Shown: positions 44,153-52,912 of the stretch, one piece after another
Position numbering within the stretch: the stretch's first letter is position 1
Layout of the letters: every line of letters starts with the position of its first letter
Assembly: GCF_030540825.1 (NCBI RefSeq)
Contig: NZ_JAUOEO010000001.1
Coordinates: 1,461,001 to 1,525,000, forward strand
Direction: 5' to 3'
From: Flavivirga spongiicola
Lineage (GTDB): Bacteria; Bacteroidota; Bacteroidia; Flavobacteriales; Flavobacteriaceae
DNA length: 64,000 nucleotides
Program-made: the position numbers and the translations under genes
The notes under the pieces: generated by a model
What the model was told of the DNA's origin: nothing
Seen by the model: only the letters and a program-made list of their open reading frames with translations
Database searches by the model: none

Positions 44153-44199
44153 ATATTATTGTTTGTTTTTTATCAATGAAAAAAAACAAACAATAATAT
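44153..44199. repeat. Perfect inverted repeat with 19-bp arms
   Basis: ATATTATTGTTTGTTTTTT (44153-44171) and its exact reverse complement (44181-44199) are separated by nine bases. As RNA it would be a long A-U stem. As DNA it is a candidate site for a dimeric regulator of gcdH, 256 bp before the ATG. Terminator function for the minus strand is also possible. Confidence 0.7.
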
Positions 44200-44349
44200 T
44201 TAGATTTCTTAACACTTCATTTTTCTGTGATCTGGTGCTTATTTACTCCTAACAAATGTTTTGTTGTTAAAATAAGAACGAACAACTAGACTAATACTAT
44301 TTTATCGAATAGAAGAATCTTTCTATTGCTTAAATAATGATTCTTATCT

Positions 44350-44381
44350 TGAAATTTCTCAGCTGATTTATTTAAATTTGG
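44350..44381 (+). promoter_or_regulatory. Candidate promoter of gcdH
   Basis: TTG (44350-44352) and TAAATTTG (44374-44381) fit the -33 and -7 elements with a 21-base spacer. The leader would be about 65 bases long. Confidence 0.55.
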
Positions 44382-44454
44382 TCAATTATTCCATTTTTAA
44401 CAAAAAAAGAGTTTATAATTTCTCAATTACACAATTTTAAAAAAACTCAACTGA

Positions 44455-45633
44455 ATGAAACCAGATTTATTTGAAGCTCCAGATTATTATAATTTAGATG
44501 AATTATTAACTGATGAACACAAATTAGTACGTGATGCTGCCCGTGAATGGGTAAAACGTGAGGTGTCTCCAATTATTGAAGACTATGCCCAAAAAGCAGA
44601 GTTTCCAATGCAAATTATTAATGGATTAGCCGAAATTGGTGCATTTGGTCCATACATACCTATGGAATACGGTGGTGCCGGATTAGATCAAATTTCTTAT
44701 GGTTTAATCATGCAAGAAATAGAGCGTGGAGATTCTGGGGTTAGAAGTACGGCTTCAGTACAATCTTCATTAGTTATGTATCCTATTTGGAAATATGGTA
44801 ACGAAGAACAGCGTCAAAAATATTTACCAAAATTAGCTAGTGGCGAATGGGTTGGCTGTTTTGGATTAACAGAACCTGACCACGGAAGCAACCCAGCAGG
44901 TATGGTTACAAATTTTAAGGATATGGGCGACCATTATCTTTTAAATGGTGCCAAAATGTGGATTAGCAATGCGCCATTTGCTCAAGTAGCGGTTGTTTGG
45001 GCAAAAGATGAAGCCGGACGTATACATGGTTTAATTGTTGAGCGTGGTATGGAAGGTTTTTCAACTCCAGAAACGCATAACAAATGGTCACTACGTGCTT
45101 CAGCAACTGGTGAACTTATTTTTGATAATGTCAAAGTACCAAAAGAGAATTTATTACCTAACAAATCAGGTTTAGGAGCGCCGCTTGGATGTTTAGACTC
45201 AGCACGTTATGGCATTGCATGGGGAGCTATTGGGGCTGCAATGGATTGTTATGATACCGCACTTCGATACAGCAAAGAACGCATGCAATTTGGAAAACCT
45301 ATTGGTCAGTTTCAATTGCAACAAAAAAAATTGGCAGAAATGATTACCGAAATTACTAAGGCCCAACTATTAACTTGGAGACTTGGTGTTTTACGCAATG
45401 ATGGTAAAGCGACTTCCGCTCAAATATCTATGGCTAAACGCAATAATGTAGATATGGCTATTAACATTGCACGAGAAGCAAGACAAATGCTTGGTGGCAT
45501 GGGAATTACTGGAGAATACAGTATTATGCGCCATTCTATGAATTTAGAGAGTGTCATTACTTATGAAGGCACACACGATATACATTTGCTTATTACAGGT
45601 CTGGATATTACTGGTTTAAATGCTTTTAAATAA
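44455..45633 (+). CDS. gcdH: Acyl-CoA dehydrogenase, glutaryl-CoA dehydrogenase type
   Basis: A 392-residue FAD flavoprotein. The pattern RSTASVQSSLVMYPI, the FAD/substrate stretch CFGLTEPDHGSNPAGM, and YGIAWGAIGAA are those of the glutaryl-CoA dehydrogenase branch and not of the short- or medium-chain enzymes. The catalytic base is E371 in YEGTHDIH. The enzyme oxidatively decarboxylates glutaryl-CoA to crotonyl-CoA in lysine and tryptophan breakdown, passing electrons to ETF. It is transcribed alone, with its own promoter and terminator, as is common in flavobacteria. Confidence 0.9.
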   Translation: MKPDLFEAPDYYNLDELLTDEHKLVRDAAREWVKREVSPIIEDYAQKAEFPMQIINGLAEIGAFGPYIPMEYGGAGLDQISYGLIMQEIERGDSGVRSTASVQSSLVMYPIWKYGNEEQRQKYLPKLASGEWVGCFGLTEPDHGSNPAGMVTNFKDMGDHYLLNGAKMWISNAPFAQVAVVWAKDEAGRIHGLIVERGMEGFSTPETHNKWSLRASATGELIFDNVKVPKENLLPNKSGLGAPLGCLDSARYGIAWGAIGAAMDCYDTALRYSKERMQFGKPIGQFQLQQKKLAEMITEITKAQLLTWRLGVLRNDGKATSAQISMAKRNNVDMAINIAREARQMLGGMGITGEYSIMRHSMNLESVITYEGTHDIHLLITGLDITGLNAFK

Positions 45634-45700
45634 AGTCTAAAGCTTATTTAATTATTTCACTCAGCTGGCCGGTAAATCGTTGTGAAAATAAAATTCATAA

Positions 45701-45731
45701 AAATGCTTCTCAAATTGGGAAGCATTTTTTA
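45701..45731 (+). terminator. Intrinsic terminator after gcdH
   Basis: AATGCTTC and GAAGCATT pair around a short loop, followed by a T run. It falls between gcdH and the metallophosphatase gene. Confidence 0.88.
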
Positions 45732-45755
45732 TTGAAATTTATTTACATTTACTCT

Positions 45756-46652
45756 ATGTCTTCAAAAACCAGATTAGATAGAGCTTATGCAACTGCTAAA
45801 ATCATTGACTTCGATGATTCAAGTAAGTTTATTTTGTTCAGCGATTGCCATAGGGGCGATAATAGTTTTGCAGACGATTTTGCAAATAACCGGAACATCT
45901 ACTTTCATGCTTTAAAGCATTATTATAAAGAAGGATTTCAATATTGTGAACTTGGTGATGGTGACGAACTTTGGGAAAACATTTCTTTTAGTGCTATTTT
46001 AAATGCACATAAAAACGTGTTTATGCTTATGAAATTGTTTCATAAAGCTAATAGACTGCATATGATTTGGGGTAATCATGATATGGTTTATCGAAATCCT
46101 GATTATGTTAAAAAACATTTATCCACTTATTTTGATGCTAAAACGGGAGAGGATGTTGAACTTTTTAGAAACATTACCTATCATGAAGGTATTGTTTTAA
46201 AACATCGAAAAACAGCTCAGGAATTATTTTTAACCCATGGACATCAGGCAGATTGGTGGAATTTTTTGTTTTGGAAATGGAGTCGGTTTATGGTACGTGT
46301 TCTTTGGAAACCCTTAAATGTAATGGGAATTGCAGACCCAACAAGCCCTGCCAAGAATTACAAAGGACTTATTAAAATAGAACGACGAACCAAAAAGTGG
46401 ATAAGTCAAAACAACAATTTACTAACGATTGTTGGCCATACGCACAGACCTCGTTTTCCTGAACCTGGTGATATTGCATTCTTTAATGATGGTAGTTGCG
46501 TGCATCCACGAAGTATCACAGGTATTGAAATTGAAAATGGTGAAATTGCACTTGTTAAATGGCATATAGCAACTAAAGAAGATGGTACCTTACAAATTGT
46601 TAGAACACTCCTTGAAGGTCCTGTAAAGCTATCATTGTATATCACTGAATAA
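45756..46652 (+). CDS. Calcineurin-like metallophosphatase
   Basis: A 298-residue metallophosphoesterase. The start is ATG 45756, because the longer frame begins with TTG 45732 inside the preceding terminator region. Metal-ligand motifs are in the usual order: SDCHRGD (D30, H32), GDGDELW (D68), GNHD (N107, H108), THGHQADWW and GHTHRP. The middle insert WWNFLFWKWSRFMV is aromatic and may contact membrane lipid. It probably acts on phosphate esters such as UDP-diacylglucosamine-like or other nucleotide substrates, but the sequence does not say which. It is a single gene; no operon partner. Confidence 0.85.
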   Translation: MSSKTRLDRAYATAKIIDFDDSSKFILFSDCHRGDNSFADDFANNRNIYFHALKHYYKEGFQYCELGDGDELWENISFSAILNAHKNVFMLMKLFHKANRLHMIWGNHDMVYRNPDYVKKHLSTYFDAKTGEDVELFRNITYHEGIVLKHRKTAQELFLTHGHQADWWNFLFWKWSRFMVRVLWKPLNVMGIADPTSPAKNYKGLIKIERRTKKWISQNNNLLTIVGHTHRPRFPEPGDIAFFNDGSCVHPRSITGIEIENGEIALVKWHIATKEDGTLQIVRTLLEGPVKLSLYITE

Positions 46653-46811
46653 CTCCTTATATAGTCCTCATTAGGGGCTTAAACAAAATCATAACTTACT
46701 TAAATACAGACGTTAGAATCTTTTAATACCATTTTTTAATTAAAAAACTATTAACAAATATTTAGGCAAATCAAACATAGAACACTTAAAAAAAAACAAT
46801 ATTTTAGCCCC

Positions 46812-47126
46812 GTGAACCATCAGCATAAAAATATTTTAATCAGTTGTTTGCTAGGAGTTATACTTTTAACAAACACTATTAATTTTCACGTTTTCACTCA
46901 CCTTTTTGATAGTGATGAAAGTGATCCTATTGAATGTGAATATTGTCTGCTTATTGCCCAGCAAGAAGAGCCTTTTTCCCTTACCAGTTCCTCTTCACCT
47001 AAAATAGTACTTAACACTACTGAGCATAGGTTAAAAATCAATATTGACATTACCAGAGTAGTTAAAAAAACAATTATAACCGATTATTTTTTTAACAAAC
47101 CACCTCCTATTCTTTTTAGTTCTTAG
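46812..47126 (+). CDS. Small exported protein with CEYC motif
   Basis: GTG-initiated, 104 residues. An N-terminal hydrophobic segment (ILISCLLGVILLTNTINF) is followed by HVFTHLF, an acidic run and ECEYC, then a polar linker and a C-terminal YFFNKPPPIL. The His and Cys arrangement suggests metal or thiol chemistry at the cell surface; similar short Cys/His proteins accompany metal-related loci in flavobacteria. A TATTTTAG box lies only a few bases upstream of the GTG, so the transcript would be almost leaderless if that box is used. It precedes the ABC genes by about 100 bp and may be part of their unit. Confidence 0.6.
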   Translation: MNHQHKNILISCLLGVILLTNTINFHVFTHLFDSDESDPIECEYCLLIAQQEEPFSLTSSSSPKIVLNTTEHRLKINIDITRVVKKTIITDYFFNKPPPILFSS

Positions 47127-47224
47127 GAATACTTAAAAAACATACTTTATATACATTTCCCTTATAGGGCATGGCTTTATATTACCCATAAGGCTTTTAT
47201 TAACATACACTTAATTTATTAATT

Positions 47225-47926
47225 ATGATTGTAACTACAGATCTTACAAAAAAATATGGTGATTTCACCGCCTTGAATAACTTAAACCTAAGCATAAAAC
47301 AAGGAGAGATATACTGCTTATTAGGCGCAAATGGTGCTGGCAAAAGCACCACTATAAATTTACTACTCAACTTCATTCAGCCTTCTTCAGGAACTGCTTT
47401 AATCAATAATATTGATGTTACCAAGCAACCTTTAGAAACCAAAAAATATCTGGCATACATACCAGAAAACCTCATGCTATACCCCTCATTGTCAGCATTA
47501 GAAAATCTTGATTATTTTTCAGGAATAGCAGGTAAAGCATTAACCAAAAGCGAGATGGAAGTATTTTTACAAGAAGCCGGACTCCAACAAGACGCCTTCA
47601 ACAAAAAAATAAAAGCATTTTCTAAAGGAATGCGTCAAAAAGTAGGTATTGCTATTGCATTGGCTAAAGATGCTAAATTATTATTGCTAGACGAGCCTAC
47701 TTCAGGACTAGATCCAAAAGCAAGTAACGAATTTGGAATGCTCTTAAAGAAATTAAAACAAAAGGGTGTAGCTATTTTAATGGCTACACACGACATATTT
47801 AGAGCTAAAGAAATTGCTACTCATATTGGTATCATGAGACATGGAGAGATACAACATCAATTTGTAGCAGACCAATTATCGCTCTCTGAACTGGAAAAAC
47901 ACTATCTGGAAACTATGAACTATTAA
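47225..47926 (+). CDS. ABC transporter ATP-binding protein
   Basis: A 233-residue ABC ATPase with Walker A GANGAGKST (K40), Q-loop region YIPENLMLY, signature FSKGMRQKVG, Walker B LLLLDEPTSGLDP and H-loop ATHD. It is of the CcmA/NosF class that works with ABC-2-type membrane subunits, so transport is probably outward. It is followed 10 bp later by two permease genes with a DUF3526-type C-terminal region, forming a complete exporter-like unit. The DUF3526 pairing recalls copper/nitrous-oxide loci (NosY) and polymer-export loci; the substrate is unknown here. Confidence 0.93.
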   Translation: MIVTTDLTKKYGDFTALNNLNLSIKQGEIYCLLGANGAGKSTTINLLLNFIQPSSGTALINNIDVTKQPLETKKYLAYIPENLMLYPSLSALENLDYFSGIAGKALTKSEMEVFLQEAGLQQDAFNKKIKAFSKGMRQKVGIAIALAKDAKLLLLDEPTSGLDPKASNEFGMLLKKLKQKGVAILMATHDIFRAKEIATHIGIMRHGEIQHQFVADQLSLSELEKHYLETMNY

Positions 47927-47936
47927 ACTTGTTTTT

Positions 47937-49343
47937 ATGATACGCAAAACGATTATAAAAGAATTAAAAGAAATCTTTAGAGACGGAAGGTTTCAGTTTT
48001 CGGCACTTCTCGTTCTTCTTTTAATTACTGTAGCTGTAGTTATTGGAATTAACCAATATAAAAGTACAAACAAACAATATAAAGTTGCTCAAAGTACAGA
48101 GCGCAATGTATGGGATAATCAAGGAGAGAAAAATCCGCACTCAGCTGCACACTTTGGCAACTATGTATTTAAGCCTAAAAATGCCTTGGCTTTATTAGAT
48201 CAAGGCGTTGATAAATATGAAGGGGTCTCTATTTTTTTGGAAGCACACTCAAGAAATGAAGCCCAATACTCTGCCGCAGGAGACCAAACCGGGCTATCAA
48301 GATTTGGTGAACTAACCCCAGATTTCATTTTATTATTTGTTATGCCTTTACTTATTATCATTATTGGCTATAATACATTCACTAAAGAAAAGGAAGGAGG
48401 CACAGATGTTTTGTTAAAAAGCCAAGGTATTTCCAATCTAAAGCTTACCATAGCCAAATTAATTGCAGTTTACATTCCAGTATTTATCATTTGTAGTATA
48501 TTATTCCTGGTGGCTGGTGTTATTTTATCCTTCTTAAAAGATTATGGCGCTTTTAATTGGACAAGATTATTTTCTCTTTACACAGTTTATTTGCTCTACT
48601 ATCTTGTTTTTACTCAAATAGTTTTGTTGATTTCTGCCATAACAAAACGCTCTGGTATATCCTTAGTAAGTGCTTTATCTTTTTGGATTATAAGTTGCTT
48701 TATAGCACCAAAAACAGCTTCAAACATTGCCGAGCTAAATTACCCTTACCCAACAAAACAAACATTTTTGAGTCATTTAGAAGAAGCTAAAAAAGGTGGT
48801 TTAAATGGGCATAATCCTTGGAGTAAAGAATCTAAAGCCCTAAAAGACAAATTACTAAAAGAACACAATGTAGATCATGTATCTAAACTTCCTTTTAATT
48901 TTAGTGGTTACATTATGCAAAAAGGTGAAGAGCATGAAGCTGAAGTCTATTTTAAAGAATATAGTAAGCTGAAACAACAATTCTCTAATCAGGCAAATAC
49001 CTATAAGGCCTTAGCTTTTATCTCTCCTTTTTTACCCACAAGATTTTTGTCTATGGGAATTGCAGGTACAGATTATGAAAGCCATATGGCTTTTGCAGAA
49101 GCAGCCGAAGCTTACAGAATAAAAACACAAAAGTTTTTAAATGACAATAATATGAACAATTCCAAATATGGCGAACGGGGATATAGAGCCGACGCCGATT
49201 TTTGGAAAACACTTCCCAACTTTACTTATACACCAGCTGAATTAAGTACTGTTATAAATCATCAAAAAACGAATACGTTTCTTTTGATCTTTTGGGTGAT
49301 TTTTTCTGCGATATTGTTATTTACTTCAACTAAAAAAATATAA
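47937..49343 (+). CDS. ABC-2-type permease with DUF3526-like domain, first
   Basis: A 468-residue membrane subunit. A first helix (QFSALLVLLLITVAVVIG) is followed by a large extracytoplasmic loop (about 40-140), a block of helices with the ABC-2 pattern (ILLFVMPLLIIIIGYNTFTKEKEGGT, then LLKSQGISNLKLTIAKL), a further large loop (about 265-440) and a last helix near the C terminus (TFLLIFWVIFSAILLF). It abuts the second permease gene (1-bp gap) with the same plan, so the two probably form a heterodimer with the preceding ATPase. Confidence 0.85.
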   Translation: MIRKTIIKELKEIFRDGRFQFSALLVLLLITVAVVIGINQYKSTNKQYKVAQSTERNVWDNQGEKNPHSAAHFGNYVFKPKNALALLDQGVDKYEGVSIFLEAHSRNEAQYSAAGDQTGLSRFGELTPDFILLFVMPLLIIIIGYNTFTKEKEGGTDVLLKSQGISNLKLTIAKLIAVYIPVFIICSILFLVAGVILSFLKDYGAFNWTRLFSLYTVYLLYYLVFTQIVLLISAITKRSGISLVSALSFWIISCFIAPKTASNIAELNYPYPTKQTFLSHLEEAKKGGLNGHNPWSKESKALKDKLLKEHNVDHVSKLPFNFSGYIMQKGEEHEAEVYFKEYSKLKQQFSNQANTYKALAFISPFLPTRFLSMGIAGTDYESHMAFAEAAEAYRIKTQKFLNDNNMNNSKYGERGYRADADFWKTLPNFTYTPAELSTVINHQKTNTFLLIFWVIFSAILLFTSTKKI

Positions 49344-49344
49344 T

Positions 49345-50775
49345 ATGTTTTCTTATAATTTTACATACGAGCTTAAATTACTTATTCGTAACAAGTGGTT
49401 GCCAATTCTTGGTTTATTGCTCGTTATAACGTTTGCCTTTGCGGCATTTAATGGAAATTCCAGAACACAAAAGCGCATAAAGGAAATAACAAATATTGAA
49501 ACAAAAACAGAGCTGAGTGATGCTAATATGCTCAAACTTTTAGACTCTGTAGAAAAGGGGCTAGAAGTAAAAACCAGTTTTAGACAGATTCCCAATACAC
49601 CTATGGCCATAGGTTATCAACACCCCAGAGCTGTAACCATGACACCAAACGGCATGAGTGCTATCGCAATTGGTCAAAGTGATATTTTTACTGATGTTAT
49701 TATGCCTATAACGGTTGATGATGATTTTAGTATTGACTTTACCGAAATGACAAGTTCTATACAGTTATTATTTGGAAGTTTTGATCTTACATTTGTAATT
49801 ATTTATTTGCTGCCTTTGCTCATTATTGCTTTTTCATACAATATTTTATCGGCTGAAAAAGAGCGTGGAGCACTCCGCTTATTAGCATCACAACCTATTT
49901 CTATTTATAAATGGATATTTCAAAAAATGCTACTCCGCTTTTTTTGGCTAAGTCTAATTGTGATTATTGCATTAGTGATCTCATTTTTAATTAATAGCAT
50001 TGACCTTGTTCAAATTCAATTTATCTGGTTACTAGGACTTATATTAGTGTATATGCTATTTTGGTTCTCCTTGTCATTTTTAATTAATCTGATGGGTAGT
50101 TCTTCAGCTAAAAATGCAGTGTTTTTAATTGGCTTATGGGTATTTTTAGTATTACTGATTCCTTCTACAATAAACCAAATAGCCAATAATATTTACCCTA
50201 TTCCTTCCAGAAGCAAAATGGTAAATACTATGCGAACATTAAAAGTAGATGTTTCTAAAAAACAAGATAAGGTATTGGACCATTATTTAAGAGATCATCC
50301 CGAATTAGCTTCAAAAGAAGACAAAGGAAACTATACTTTCTGGCATAAATATATGGCAAGCTTAGATTTAGTTGCTCAAGAAATAAACCCTTTATTTTCT
50401 TTATATGACGAACAACTTAAGGCGCAACAATCTTGGGTTAAAAAATGGACATGGTTATCTCCTTCTTTAGTCATTAATAAAGAAATGAATCGTATTTCCG
50501 GAAATTCTACTGCTGATTATCAAAATTTCAAAAATCAAGCATTGACTTTTTCTAAGCATTGGAGAAACCATTTAATTTTTATGCTATATAGTAAGCAAGC
50601 TTTTACAACAAAAGACTATCGTATCTTACCAAAATTCACCTATAAACCTTTAAAGTTAAATGGTATCGGTAAGCATATAATAATAGAGTTTATACTTTGT
50701 GTCTTTATTGGCTTATTAGGCATCTATTTATTTAAAAAACGATTACAAAAAGGAATCGCCATTTTAAACAATTAG
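49345..50775 (+). CDS. ABC-2-type permease with DUF3526-like domain, second
   Basis: A 476-residue paralogue of the preceding permease, with the same order: N-terminal helix (WLPILGLLLVITFAFAAF), periplasmic loop, ABC-2 helices (IIYLLPLLIIAFSYNILSAEKERGALRLL), second loop (about 290-445) and a C-terminal helix. The motif SAEKERGALRLLASQP is the cytosolic coupling region seen in NosY-type permeases. Together with the ATPase at 47225 it makes the transporter. No regulator or periplasmic partner lies nearby other than the small CEYC protein. Confidence 0.85.
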   Translation: MFSYNFTYELKLLIRNKWLPILGLLLVITFAFAAFNGNSRTQKRIKEITNIETKTELSDANMLKLLDSVEKGLEVKTSFRQIPNTPMAIGYQHPRAVTMTPNGMSAIAIGQSDIFTDVIMPITVDDDFSIDFTEMTSSIQLLFGSFDLTFVIIYLLPLLIIAFSYNILSAEKERGALRLLASQPISIYKWIFQKMLLRFFWLSLIVIIALVISFLINSIDLVQIQFIWLLGLILVYMLFWFSLSFLINLMGSSSAKNAVFLIGLWVFLVLLIPSTINQIANNIYPIPSRSKMVNTMRTLKVDVSKKQDKVLDHYLRDHPELASKEDKGNYTFWHKYMASLDLVAQEINPLFSLYDEQLKAQQSWVKKWTWLSPSLVINKEMNRISGNSTADYQNFKNQALTFSKHWRNHLIFMLYSKQAFTTKDYRILPKFTYKPLKLNGIGKHIIIEFILCVFIGLLGIYLFKKRLQKGIAILNN

Positions 50776-50800
50776 GTTCATAAAAATAAGATCTAAAAAG

Positions 50801-50875
50801 TGTCATTCTGAGTGTTACCCTCGAAACATAATATATTATGTTTCGAGGGTAATAACCAAGCTATGAAGAATCTCT
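50801..50875. repeat. Dispersed repeat containing a perfect 38-bp palindrome
   Basis: The outer word GTCATTCTGAG (50802) and GAAGAATCTCTT (ending 50876) match the repeat at 12527-12668. Inside, TTACCCTCGAAACATAATA (50815-50833) is followed immediately by its exact reverse complement (50834-50852), with no loop. The inner palindrome is absent from the other copy, so it is an insertion into, or a rearrangement of, the repeat. Confidence 0.75.
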
Positions 50876-50978
50876 TAAAAATATAATGTATTGATTTTGT
50901 ATAAATATAAATTCAACTTTTTTAATATTTTTGAAATAATTGATTGAATAAAAAAAGTCTATAATTACAAAAAAAACA

Positions 50979-51773
50979 ATGCTTCAAAAAAGATATATAG
51001 GCTTTTTAAACACCCCTTTTTTATGGAAAAAGGATATCGTTTCTAATTTGAATCCATTTGAAATCGTTTCAAAATCTGATAAAATTGATATTAGTATTGA
51101 TGAGAAACTACGTTTAGGTAAATATGTTGAACGATTTGTTTCTTTTGAATTAGAGCAGTATGAAAACATTTCGATTTTAGCTGAAAACATTCAAATTCAA
51201 CAAAATAAAATAACTTTAGGAGAATTAGATTGCTTACTACTTAAAAACAATAAACCCATTCATCTGGAGATTATTTATAAATTCTATTTGTATGACAGCT
51301 CGGTTGGAACAAACGAAATTGAACACTTTATTGGTCCAAACAGAAAAGATTCTTTAAAAGAAAAAATCACTAAGCTGAAAGATAAACAATTACCTCTTTT
51401 ACATGCTAATGCATGTAAAAACTATTTAAAAACTCTACATTTAAAATCAGAAGATATTTCGCAACAGATCTATTTCAAAGCGCAATTGTTTGTTCCTTTT
51501 TCAAATCAAGACATTCAACTTAAAACACTAAATACAGATTGTATTATTGGTTTCTATATCAATAAAAATCAACTCGTTCAATTTAATAATTGCAAGTTTT
51601 ATATACCCAAAAAGAAAGATTGGCTGGTCATTCCACACACAAATGTAGCGTGGAGGGGCTTTAACGAATTTGAAGTCATCGCTAAAGATTATTTTGAACA
51701 GCAATTTTCTTCATTGTGCTGGGTGAAATTTAAAAATGGTGCATTAAAAAAAGTATTCTTGGTTTGGTGGTGA
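50979..51773 (+). CDS. DUF1853 family protein
   Basis: A 264-residue soluble protein of the DUF1853 family. Recognisable are the opening GFLNTPFLW, the central ITLGELDCLLLKNNKPIHLEIIYKFYLY and the IGPNRKDSLKEKITKLKDKQLPLLHA segment. The E-x-D and E-x-K-like acidic/lysine positions in GELDCLL and HLEIIYKFYL have the spacing of a PD-(D/E)XK nuclease fold, but this is inference. It stands alone, preceded by the palindromic repeat at 50801 and followed by a gap before convergent genes. Function unknown. Confidence 0.7.
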   Translation: MLQKRYIGFLNTPFLWKKDIVSNLNPFEIVSKSDKIDISIDEKLRLGKYVERFVSFELEQYENISILAENIQIQQNKITLGELDCLLLKNNKPIHLEIIYKFYLYDSSVGTNEIEHFIGPNRKDSLKEKITKLKDKQLPLLHANACKNYLKTLHLKSEDISQQIYFKAQLFVPFSNQDIQLKTLNTDCIIGFYINKNQLVQFNNCKFYIPKKKDWLVIPHTNVAWRGFNEFEVIAKDYFEQQFSSLCWVKFKNGALKKVFLVWW

Positions 51774-51863
51774 TTTTGCTTTTCGACAAAGTGACGGATG
51801 AGTCTTTCGACTCCACTCAAGAAGCTGAACCCAATTCTTAGAGAAATTTCTTTACTTTTATTA

Positions 51864-52220
51864 TTATTCGTCTCGTTTAAGATGAATTTCTACCTGATCC
51901 TTTTTTATAACTAATTGAATATCTGTTAACTTTAATACAGTATAATCTCCATCACCACCTCTATTCACTTCAGAGCTTATAGTCAACATATTATCCTTTC
52001 CATTATATTTCCATTTCCCAAACTTTGAAGCTTCTTCTCCTGCAACACCTCCTTGTAGTTTTCCATCTTTTAAAAACTCTAGAAACTTAAATCCATTGTC
52101 TTCTTTTCCGTCTTCATAAACAATCTTATCAACAGTCCATTTCCCTATAAGTTTACCTGTTTGAGTTGTAAAAGACAAGCATACAAACAATAATAAAACT
52201 AAAAAGGCAGTCTTTCTCAT
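51864..52220 (-). CDS. Exported lipocalin-like small protein
   Basis: I start it at ATG 52220; the longer frame reaches 52301 by running through the ferredoxin gene. The 118-residue product has a Sec signal peptide (MRKTAFLVLLLFVCLSF, residues 1-19). A small beta-barrel follows, beginning GKLIGKWTVDKIVYEDGKED, and later KFGKWKYNGKDNMLTISSE, the pattern of lipocalin-like domains of Bacteroidota. It lies 17 bp downstream of the ferredoxin gene on the same strand. Ligand and role are unknown. Confidence 0.65.
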   Translation of the reverse strand: MRKTAFLVLLLFVCLSFTTQTGKLIGKWTVDKIVYEDGKEDNGFKFLEFLKDGKLQGGVAGEEASKFGKWKYNGKDNMLTISSEVNRGGDGDYTVLKLTDIQLVIKKDQVEIHLKRDE

Positions 52221-52237
52221 AGCATAAATATAAGAAA

Positions 52238-52567
52238 TTAACTTTCTGGAGCCAATTCTACCTCCAGTCCCTCCATATCCGGAGTCATTTGTATCTGGCA
52301 CCCCAGACGACTATTGTCTTTTACATCAAAAGCCTCAGAAAGCATAGCTTCTTCATCGTCGCTAATTTCTGGTAGTTCTGTTTCACTTACTACATAGCAT
52401 TGGCATGATGCGCACATAGCCATGCCTCCACAGACACCGATAGTGCCTTCGGGAGCTAATTCATAAGACCTTACAACTTCCATAAGATTCATTGCCATAT
52501 CTGTTGGGGCGACAATATCGTGTAATGTGCCTTCTCTATCCTTTATTTTTATATTAATATCAACCAT
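52238..52567 (-). CDS. 2Fe-2S ferredoxin (adrenodoxin-like)
   Basis: A 109-residue plant/adrenodoxin-type ferredoxin. The cluster ligands are C46, C52 and C55 in GVCGGMAMCASC and C90 in SRLGCQI. The acidic segment SETELPEISDDEEAM is the usual partner-docking region. It probably carries electrons for iron-sulfur cluster assembly or a monooxygenase; the sequence does not decide. It is a single gene upstream of the lipocalin-like gene. Confidence 0.9.
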   Translation of the reverse strand: MVDINIKIKDREGTLHDIVAPTDMAMNLMEVVRSYELAPEGTIGVCGGMAMCASCQCYVVSETELPEISDDEEAMLSEAFDVKDNSRLGCQIQMTPDMEGLEVELAPES

Positions 52568-52912
52568 TAGTGTTTTAGTGCAAAAATTTCGCCAAAAATA
52601 ATACTTAATTCAGAATAAAAAAATTAATTCCTACTATTTTAGTAGGAATTTAAGAAAACTAATTTTTAATAGAAAAAAATGATAGATTGAGAAGTAATAC
52701 CATTTACACCTTGAATTTACCCAATAAAATGTATCTTTTTGCACTACATTTCGTTATAAAAATAAAACAGAGCTAAGGCTATGCTTGATTTTTATGCCTC
52801 ATCTATCACAAAAATCCATCATTTTCTTTTTGTGTAAATTCAAAGTATAACTGATATAAACAAATTATTTCTGTTTATTTACTAATAAGTAAAGATTTGT
52901 ATTTTGTAACGT
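52568..52912. other. 345-bp gap between the ferredoxin and the nuoN-linked gene
   Basis: It is mostly the palindromic element at 52697-52856. The 100 bases upstream of the ferredoxin gene presumably hold its promoter, but no consensus elements were clear. No supported gene. Confidence 0.5.
52697..52856. repeat. 160-bp imperfect palindromic element
   Basis: The left arm (ACACCTTGAATTTAC, then AATAAAATG) corresponds to the reverse complement of the right arm (CATCATTTTC, then GTAAATTCAAAGTATA). The middle holds AGCTAAGGCTATGCTTG. Its plan is like that of the 33197-33374 element. No open frame. Confidence 0.6.

Larger units (their letters stand above)
43825..44454. other. 630-bp gap before gcdH
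   Basis: It is very AT-rich. It holds the perfect palindrome at 44153-44199 and the gcdH promoter at 44350-44381. The remaining 500 bases show no supported gene, repeat or RNA. Confidence 0.55.

Noticed and set aside
50979..51773. Anti-phage nuclease
   Set aside because: A PD-(D/E)XK-like fold is possible for DUF1853, but nothing else in the neighbourhood suggests a defence system.
52221..52301. N-terminal extension of the lipocalin-like gene
   Set aside because: It overlaps the 3' end of the ferredoxin gene and destroys the signal peptide position.
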